A DNA stretch of 12,403 nucleotides from Anaerolineaceae bacterium UBA6801 (GTDB lineage: Bacteria; Chloroflexota; Anaerolineae; Anaerolineales; Anaerolineaceae). Positions 7,032 to 12,403 of this stretch are shown in pieces. The first letter of the stretch is position 1. Every line of letters begins with the position of its first letter. Under the pieces are notes generated by a model that saw only the letters and a list, made by a program, of their open reading frames with translations, searched no databases and had not been told where the DNA came from. A program made the translations under genes and the position numbers. Location of the stretch: the NCBI GenBank assembly GCA_002452315.1, contig DKFH01000077.1, positions 1 through 12,403 on the forward strand, in the 5' to 3' direction.

Positions 7032-8417
7032 TCACTCCTCAAGCAAACTCAATACAACCGGTAATAGTTGCTTTTTGCGCGAGACCAAACCCTCCGCCAG
7101 GCGGGTGCCATCCGATAGCGGCCGGAAGGGCAGCTCATCTAGCACCGACGGTGCATCCACTGTCAACAAGCGGCTGTTCCGCCGGACAACGTCCGTCACC
7201 AGCAGCATGGCGAAGTCCAGGCTGTTGCGCTCTTTAACCTCCTTGAGCGCTTCACACAGCGGCCCCAAAAAGTCATTCAGTTCATGCAAATCTGAGACCT
7301 CAGCTTGGGCAATGGCAAACCGCAGCTCGGCAGCTTCGTATTTTTTCATATCCGAAGAAACCACATCCTTCGGGTCCCTGCTGGCCAGGCCAGAACCTGA
7401 GGTAAGCACCATTTGGCCAAAGGATTCCAGGGTTTCGCCTGCCAGGGGTGACCCCCACACAAAAGCCCAGCGCGCCAGGCGCTCACTGGCCTGGTGATCA
7501 CGCTCGGTGGTCGTGGGTGAGTTTAACATCAGCGTATCTGAAAGCAACCCGGCCAGCATCAGTCCTGCCAATTCGGGCGGAGCGCTCAATCCGGCATCCT
7601 CAATCTTTTCAGAGACAAGCGTGCTGGTGCTGCCCACCACATCAACAGTAAAACGGATCGGTTCATGGGTGGTGGGGTTGCCCAGGCGGTGATGATCCAA
7701 AATTTCGATCAGTTCCGCCTCTTCCAGCGAGCCTAAAGCTTGTTGCGGCTCGTTATGGTCCACCAGGATGATCCTCAGGCGGGGCGGGTCCAGCAAATCT
7801 CGCTGTCGGCAGATCCCCAAATAGCGCTGATTTTCGTCCAACACCCAAAATTCGTCCACCTCATCGCGTAATATCCGGCGGATCACGTCCCGGATGCGCG
7901 TCGTTGCGCCATAGCGGGCAACTTCCGTTTCAGCCGCTTCGCGGCAGGGAATCTCCAACAGCTCGGCCAGGGTGATGTTCTGGTAGCGGGGAAGTGGTCC
8001 CGTCATTCGCGCCAAGAAATTGAATAAAGACTTGCCCGTGATCAGCCCAAACGGGGTCCCATCTGGGTTGACGACCGGTGCCACCCCACCGGTTCGGCTG
8101 AGCACCGCCCAGGCTTCACTCAGCGGGCTATCCGGCGACACGGTATCCAAGCGCTGCATGACGGATTCAAAGCGCGGCGAAGCGTCGTTGAACAACATCG
8201 GCGTATCCAAACCAAGCTTTCGCAGCACCCAGGCCGTCTGATGATTGATCGGCCCGGAGCGGGCTGGGATGGCGTTGATGCCGTCTCGCTCTCTCAGCAG
8301 CCAGGCATACCCCATAGCTGAGGCGATCGCATCCGTGTCCGGGTTGACGTGCCCGATCACAAAGACCTGGTTATCGCCCTTCAGATTCGATGTTTTTTGA
8401 AATTTCGTGGCAGCCAA
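7032..8417 (-). CDS. ppaC: CBS-domain class II (Mn/Co-dependent) inorganic pyrophosphatase
   Basis: A 461-residue DHH-superfamily enzyme that hydrolyses pyrophosphate to phosphate. Metal ligands are visible in GHVNPDTD (22-29: His 23, Asp 27, Asp 29), LVDHNE (Asp 220), DHHR (His 242, His 243) and LLSDT (Asp 294). The C-terminal DHHA2 domain ends with the substrate-binding signature SRKKQ (446-450). Between the first and later DHH motifs lies an insert (about 78-215) that reads as two CBS motifs (about 85-135 and 170-210). In family II enzymes these bind adenine nucleotides and regulate activity. The length suggests no additional DRTGG domain, which longer members have. The likely start is TTG at 8417, with GAGG (8425-8428) 7 bases upstream and only 2 bases after the previous stop. 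Such genes are often housekeeping; here it lies inside a cofactor operon, where MocA generates pyrophosphate. Confidence 0.93.
   Translation of the reverse strand: MAATKFQKTSNLKGDNQVFVIGHVNPDTDAIASAMGYAWLLRERDGINAIPARSGPINHQTAWVLRKLGLDTPMLFNDASPRFESVMQRLDTVSPDSPLSEAWAVLSRTGGVAPVVNPDGTPFGLITGKSLFNFLARMTGPLPRYQNITLAELLEIPCREAAETEVARYGATTRIRDVIRRILRDEVDEFWVLDENQRYLGICRQRDLLDPPRLRIILVDHNEPQQALGSLEEAELIEILDHHRLGNPTTHEPIRFTVDVVGSTSTLVSEKIEDAGLSAPPELAGLMLAGLLSDTLMLNSPTTTERDHQASERLARWAFVWGSPLAGETLESFGQMVLTSGSGLASRDPKDVVSSDMKKYEAAELRFAIAQAEVSDLHELNDFLGPLCEALKEVKERNSLDFAMLLVTDVVRRNSRLLTVDAPSVLDELPFRPLSDGTRLAEGLVSRKKQLLPVVLSLLEE
7035..7040 (-). promoter_or_regulatory. Ribosome binding site that decides the xdhC start
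   Basis: GAGGAG on the minus strand sits 5 bases before the ATG at 7029 and spans the last codons of ppaC. It overlaps the in-frame GTG at 7033-7035, which therefore is a poor start candidate. Confidence 0.55.
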
Positions 8418-8419
8418 AT

Positions 8420-11400
8420 TTAAACCTCACGTTCTGACGTTGATAAGGAACGCCAAATTTTCTCAGGCAACGCGGGAATAGAGTGGAGTGAAACACCGCA
8501 GGCATCCAGGATCGCGTTCCCTACAGCAGGAGCAACCCCGTCCATGGGGATTTCTGCCACCGCCTTAGCGCCAAAAGGATGCGAGGGCTCATAGGTCTCA
8601 ACAAAGATGGTGGTCAGTTCCGGCATTTCATCCGCACGGAAGATATGGTAGTCCACAAAATCCCGTTCGCGCGGCTGACCCATTTCATCGTAAACCATCT
8701 CCTCACTGACAGCATAACCCAAAGCCTGGGTCATCCCACCTTCGATCTGCCCGGATGCCGTGATCGGGTTGATGATCACGCCCGAATCTACCGCCATAAC
8801 CAATTGGTCCACCGTCACCATACCTGTCTCGATGTCCACCGTAACTTCAGCAAACTGCGCCGCAAATGGCGGTGGTGCCACTGGAGACATGTGGGAAGCG
8901 ACAGCCATGATCTGAGTCTGGTCTGATTCATGAAGGGCATGCAAAGCAATCTCTTCAAAACTGTAGGTATCGCCCGATGGGGCAATTGCTTTCCGATCTA
9001 CAAGTTCAATAATGAGAGGATCGACTTGGAGGCCTTTTTCGGCAAACATCAAAGCGGCGCGTTCACGCACCTGTTCAGCAACTTTTTCCGCAGCTTTGAC
9101 CACCGCTGTGCCTGAGATATAGGTCGTGCTGGAGGCATAGGCGCCTTTGTCAAAGGGTGTAAAGTCGGTATCCGATGAATACACCAGGATATCCTCCAAG
9201 GGCACCCCCAGAGTCTCAGCGGCCATCTGGCCTAGGACCGTGTCGGAACCTGTGCCCAAGTCCGTGGCGCCGACCAGCAGGTTGAAGGAACCATCATCAT
9301 TCATCTTGATGCTGGCACCGCCCATATCCAGGTAGGGGATGGCGGTCCCCTGCATCACCATGGCCACACCAATGCCTTTGCGCAAGTACTCGCTGCCCGG
9401 CACGGTGTGCCATTCCGGGTTACCGAATTTCTGATCCCAATCGATCGCCATCCGACCCTGGTTGACGCACTCCTCCAGCCCGATCGTATAGATCGTCTCG
9501 GGTTTCGGCTCGCGGCCTTCGCTCCATGCAGTACTGAAGGGATGCAGTTCTCCGGAACGCAGGGCATTTTTCAAGCGAAATGCGATCGGGTCCATGCCCA
9601 ATTCACGGGCAATCGTTTCCATGTGGCGTTCCACCGGCCAAAATCCCTGGGGGACGCCATAACCGCGGTAGGCGCCTGACGGCACCGTGTTGGTATACAC
9701 CACATCGGCATAAAAACGGATATTGGGCTGCTGGCGATAGGGTCCATCCCCCACATATAGCGCCATTGCTTTATGGCCGGTATTGCCGGTCACGGTCAGC
9801 GCGTGGCAGCCATAAGCGCCGGTATCACTCAGGCAGTACATTTCATTGGCCGTGATCGTGCCATCCTGCTTGATCCCGGTCTTTAACCGGATGCGCATCG
9901 GATGCCGCGTCCGGGCGCTAATAAACTCTTCCTCCCGGGTCATCTCGTAGATCACGGGACGGCCTGTCGCAATGGTCAAATGGGCAGCTACATCCTCAAT
10001 CAGGACCTCCTGTTTGCCGCCAAACCCGCCGCCAATGCGGGGTTTGATCACCCGGATGCGCTTGATCGGTAAATCCAAAACGGGGGCAAGCTGCCGACGC
10101 ACATGGAAGGGCACCTGTGTGCTGGTACGGATCACCAGGCGGTCATCAGCATCCCAGTAGGTCACCACCACATGCGGCTCGATGTGTGATTGTTGCACCT
10201 TCGGAACCACATACTCCGCTTCGAAGATGCGGTCTGCTTCAGCAAACCCCTGCTCTACATCGCCAATATCCACGCGCAGCTCAGCTGCCAGGTTACGGGA
10301 CGGGGCTGAGTCGGCGAAATTGACGTACTCTTCCTCGTCATGGATGATGGGTGCACCTTCATCCATGGCGTTTCTGGGGTCCAAAAGTGGGGGCAACACG
10401 TCATAAGTCACTTTGATCAGTTTCAAGGCAGCTTCAGCAATCTCAGCCGTTTCAGCGGCCACAAAAGCGACCCGGTCGCCCACAAAACGGACCTTTTTAT
10501 CCAACGAGAACATATCCAAAGGACCCGGGATGGGATGTGACTGCCCGGCGGATGAGTACACCACCCGGGGCAGATCCTTCCAGGTCAAAACAGCGGCCAC
10601 ACCGGGCAATGCTTCAGCTTCCGTGGTGTCAATCGCCTTGATGAGGGCATGGGCATGCGGGCTGCGCAACACTTTGGCCACCAGCATATCGCGCCGCTCA
10701 AAATCGGCCGCAAACGCTGGCTTACCCTGCACCAGCTTGATCGCATCCACTTTGGGCTCCCCATGCCCAACGGTTTTCATCGGCGAAAGCTCGTCGACCA
10801 CTTTTAATTTCGGAAAGACCTTCGTCTCGGTCATCATTCCCGCGCCTGATGTCAGGGGAGTGCCGCCCACTTCAGGTTCGCGGTCGAAATCAAACACATC
10901 GCCGATCTCAATCGGCTCGTCAACAGGATTAACATGCTCACCACGCAGGATGGCTGCTGCTCGCAACACGGCCTGGACAGGTTTGACATAGCCTGTACAG
11001 CGGCATAAAACACCGGAAAGCGCTTCACGGACCTCTGCTTCGCTGGGCGTGAGGGTCTTTTCCAGCAAGGCCTTTGCGACCAGCACCATGGCTGGTGTGC
11101 AGTAGCCGCATTGAATGGCCCCGGTCTCCACAAATGCTTCCTGGATCACATGCAAACCTTCTGTTCGCTTCCAGCCTTGCTCGGGATGTTCACCCAGGCT
11201 CTCAACCGTCTGGATCATGTGTCCCTCTGCCTGGGCCGTCAGCATCGTACAGCTGTTCACCGGCCGCCCGTCAAAGAGCACCGCACAGGCCCCGCATTCT
11301 CCCTTTTCACAGCCGCCATACTTGACGCTGAAAAACCCCAGCCTGCGCAGGGTATCCAGTAAGCGTTCGCCGGCTGTGATATAAAGAGGGTATTCTTGCT

Positions 11401-11425
11401 GGTTAATATTCAGAGTGATCTTCAT
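8420..11425 (-). CDS. xdhD: Fused [2Fe-2S]/molybdenum subunit, selenium-dependent xanthine dehydrogenase (XdhD) type
   Basis: A 1001-residue protein. Residues 1 to about 160 are the two-cluster iron-sulfur module: Cys 39, 44, 47 and 59, then CGYC (106/109) and CRC (141/143). A linker of about 55-65 residues, low in motifs, follows. From about residue 215 comes the molybdenum subunit, with GGGFGGK (465-471), AYRGYGVPQ (585-593) and the probable catalytic Glu 958 in GAKAVAEIP. The segment DLGTGSDT (722-729) replaces the usual GQG: the Gln that contacts the Mo oxo ligand is Thr here. The FeS-Mo fusion without an FAD domain is the layout of E. coli XdhD and of the family called selenium-dependent xanthine dehydrogenase. 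Its FAD partner is the gene just upstream. The ATG at 11425 is preferred over one at 11452 because GAGG lies 6 bases before it and the reading frame then starts just after the upstream stop. The substrate, perhaps a purine, is unproved. Confidence 0.9.
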   Translation of the reverse strand: MKITLNINQQEYPLYITAGERLLDTLRRLGFFSVKYGGCEKGECGACAVLFDGRPVNSCTMLTAQAEGHMIQTVESLGEHPEQGWKRTEGLHVIQEAFVETGAIQCGYCTPAMVLVAKALLEKTLTPSEAEVREALSGVLCRCTGYVKPVQAVLRAAAILRGEHVNPVDEPIEIGDVFDFDREPEVGGTPLTSGAGMMTETKVFPKLKVVDELSPMKTVGHGEPKVDAIKLVQGKPAFAADFERRDMLVAKVLRSPHAHALIKAIDTTEAEALPGVAAVLTWKDLPRVVYSSAGQSHPIPGPLDMFSLDKKVRFVGDRVAFVAAETAEIAEAALKLIKVTYDVLPPLLDPRNAMDEGAPIIHDEEEYVNFADSAPSRNLAAELRVDIGDVEQGFAEADRIFEAEYVVPKVQQSHIEPHVVVTYWDADDRLVIRTSTQVPFHVRRQLAPVLDLPIKRIRVIKPRIGGGFGGKQEVLIEDVAAHLTIATGRPVIYEMTREEEFISARTRHPMRIRLKTGIKQDGTITANEMYCLSDTGAYGCHALTVTGNTGHKAMALYVGDGPYRQQPNIRFYADVVYTNTVPSGAYRGYGVPQGFWPVERHMETIARELGMDPIAFRLKNALRSGELHPFSTAWSEGREPKPETIYTIGLEECVNQGRMAIDWDQKFGNPEWHTVPGSEYLRKGIGVAMVMQGTAIPYLDMGGASIKMNDDGSFNLLVGATDLGTGSDTVLGQMAAETLGVPLEDILVYSSDTDFTPFDKGAYASSTTYISGTAVVKAAEKVAEQVRERAALMFAEKGLQVDPLIIELVDRKAIAPSGDTYSFEEIALHALHESDQTQIMAVASHMSPVAPPPFAAQFAEVTVDIETGMVTVDQLVMAVDSGVIINPITASGQIEGGMTQALGYAVSEEMVYDEMGQPRERDFVDYHIFRADEMPELTTIFVETYEPSHPFGAKAVAEIPMDGVAPAVGNAILDACGVSLHSIPALPEKIWRSLSTSEREV
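8425..8428 (-). promoter_or_regulatory. Ribosome binding site supporting the TTG start of ppaC
   Basis: GAGG on the minus strand ends 7 bases before the TTG at 8417. It lies within the last codons of the upstream gene. No ATG or GTG with a comparable site exists before the GHVNPDTD motif, so the rare TTG start is the best choice. Confidence 0.5.
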
Positions 11426-11426
11426 C

Positions 11427-12200
11427 TCAGGCCTCGCTTTCTTTGATTGCATTTAGGCGCGTGACGCAGCGTAAGGCCAGCCTGGCAGCTACCTCACGGC
11501 GATATTCTGCAGATGCCCATTGATCCTCGGCTTCGAAATAAGCATCACGGCTGGCGATATCGACCCCATCGCTGCCCATACCGTCCATGGCGATAATAGG
11601 TGCCTGGCCAAACCCGCCCAAAGCCACCCGGGTTCGACCGGAACCCCAGCGAGCGACGGCAGCGATCACAATCGGCCGATCCTTCGGAGAGCGTGCCACA
11701 TAGTCAAAAGCCAGTTGTGACCCGGTCTGCCATCCAATCTCGGTCAACAGAACGCCGGGCTGGTTTTGGCCCCGTAATGGCAGCCAATCGCCCAGCCGCA
11801 CCTGCACCTTACCCGGCGCCCAGGTCAGTTTGGCATCCAAAGCCAGCAAGATGGTTGTCAAAATCGAGCGGCCGTCACCGCTCAACAACCAACCGCCCAG
11901 GGTGGCCATATTACGCATATTCTCCGAGGCATCAATGCGAATTGCACGACCAATTTCAGGGTGTGCCTTTTCGTGCGTCATGAGTGTATCCAAGCGGACC
12001 ATTGCACCCGCAATCATGCCCTGGGCGTTTTCTGTTATGGTCGCCAGCCCAACCTGCTGCAAATCGACCACATCAAAGCCCCCTGCTTGCTGACGGCTCA
12101 GGCTGGTGCCTCCGCCCATTGGCAGGCGGTCTTTACCCGCTTCCGTCAATAAAGCCAGGGCTTCATCCACTGACTTTGGCCTAAAATATTCACCAATCAT
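11427..12200 (-). CDS. FAD-binding subunit of a molybdenum hydroxylase (YgfM/CoxM-like)
   Basis: A 257-residue medium subunit of the xanthine dehydrogenase/CO dehydrogenase flavoprotein family. The N-terminus MIGEYFRPKSVDEAL is typical and resembles E. coli YgfM, the partner of XdhD. FAD-contact segments are MGGGTSLSR (28-36) and NMATLGGWLLSGDG (97-110), where TLGG stands for the usual TIGG. The C-terminal flavoprotein subdomain (about 160-250) contains RSPKDRPIVIAAVARW and ends with the helix YRREVAARLALRCV. It should accept electrons from the [2Fe-2S] module of the following fused subunit; together these two genes make a complete hydroxylase. AGGAGG (12205-12210) stands 4 bases before the ATG. 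The start overlaps the upstream stop by 4 bases (ATGA, 12197-12200), and the next gene begins 1 base after its stop, so translation is tightly coupled on both sides. Confidence 0.9.
   Translation of the reverse strand: MIGEYFRPKSVDEALALLTEAGKDRLPMGGGTSLSRQQAGGFDVVDLQQVGLATITENAQGMIAGAMVRLDTLMTHEKAHPEIGRAIRIDASENMRNMATLGGWLLSGDGRSILTTILLALDAKLTWAPGKVQVRLGDWLPLRGQNQPGVLLTEIGWQTGSQLAFDYVARSPKDRPIVIAAVARWGSGRTRVALGGFGQAPIIAMDGMGSDGVDIASRDAYFEAEDQWASAEYRREVAARLALRCVTRLNAIKESEA
11432..11435 (-). promoter_or_regulatory. Ribosome binding site that decides the XdhD-type gene start
   Basis: GAGG on the minus strand lies 6 bases before the ATG at 11425, inside the last codons of the FAD subunit gene. 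The alternative ATG at 11452 has no such site upstream and would add nine residues not expected before the ferredoxin-like fold. Confidence 0.5.
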
Positions 12201-12403
12201 GCTGCCTCCTCATCAGGATAAACGCGCCAACCCATACCCTCCAGGTCAAGATCGGCAGTTTGCGATTCAGGGATATCTACCAATACCAGTTCCGCTTCTG
12301 CCAGGATCTCGCCTTCAGGGGTCTGGATTTCGCTGTGTGCATAAGAGACCCGTCCGCGCCGGTCACCCGCCACCCCCACGGCAACCAAATCCGTCTCCGA
12401 GGG
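12197..12403 (-). CDS. Probable hotdog-fold (PaaI-like) thioesterase, C-terminal fragment
   Basis: The reading frame is open to the right edge; 68 codons and the TGA stop are visible and the start lies outside. The stretch GRVSYAHSEIQTPEGEILAEAELVLVDIP looks like the last strands of the hotdog fold of PaaI-type acyl-CoA thioesterases, where a residue pattern of the form ...GE.L.AEA...V closes the sheet. No catalytic residues are in view, so function is tentative. The gene ends in a 4-base overlap with the FAD subunit gene, so it probably belongs to the same operon. An in-frame TTG at 12388 could be misread as a start, but the frame clearly continues upstream. Confidence 0.6.
   Translation of the reverse strand, partial: PSETDLVAVGVAGDRRGRVSYAHSEIQTPEGEILAEAELVLVDIPESQTADLDLEGMGWRVYPDEEAA

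Noticed and set aside
11426..11452. Upstream ATG at 11452 as the start of the XdhD-type gene.
   Set aside because: It lacks a ribosome site and would overlap the FAD gene by 26 bases. The ATG at 11425 has GAGG at good spacing and fits the family N-terminus.
420..12200. Selenocysteine (in-frame TGA) in the selenium-linked hydroxylases.
   Set aside because: All frames are intact with sense codons across their family motifs. Selenium in this system is a cofactor ligand, not an encoded residue.

Overview
The window is almost entirely one compact minus-strand operon for molybdenum hydroxylases of the xanthine dehydrogenase family and their cofactor-maturation proteins. Nine genes are read from right to left, from the window edge at 12403 down to 420. 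Neighbouring genes overlap by 4 bases or are separated by at most 18. The left 419 bases hold no gene; they contain the start of a structured RNA that runs off the left edge on the minus strand.

Layout in transcription order: (1) the C-terminal end of a probable hotdog-fold thioesterase, cut by the right edge; (2) a stand-alone FAD-binding subunit; (3) a fused [2Fe-2S]/molybdenum subunit of the XdhD or 'selenium-dependent xanthine dehydrogenase' layout; (4) a class II (Mn/Co-dependent) inorganic pyrophosphatase with a CBS pair; (5) an XdhC/CoxI chaperone; (6) a fused FAD/[2Fe-2S] subunit; (7) a stand-alone molybdenum subunit; (8) a YqeB-family protein; (9) a YqeC-MocA fusion. There are thus two complete three-module hydroxylases. 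In one the iron-sulfur module is fused to the molybdenum module, in the other to the FAD module. YqeB, YqeC and MocA are the known marker set for selenium-dependent molybdenum hydroxylases, in which a labile selenium, not selenocysteine, sits on the molybdenum. MocA makes the cytosine dinucleotide form of the cofactor and releases pyrophosphate, XdhC is expected to finish and insert the cofactor, and the pyrophosphatase could remove the MocA by-product.

At the left edge, the minus strand from 97 to 1 matches the 5' part of a glmS self-cleaving ribozyme: the cleavage-site sequence, the P2 hairpin and a 17-base conserved core. An insertion of about 41 bases with two small hairpins follows, and the conserved sequence appears to resume at the window edge. 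A perfect TATAAT lies about 70 bases upstream. A glmS gene is therefore expected just beyond position 1.

The organism is probably an anaerobic bacterium of moderately high GC. The protein style (for example the ASPANDT motif in the FAD domain) and the gene set suggest Chloroflexota, perhaps Anaerolineae, but this is inference from impression, not a search. No mobile element, CRISPR array, tRNA or rRNA was seen.
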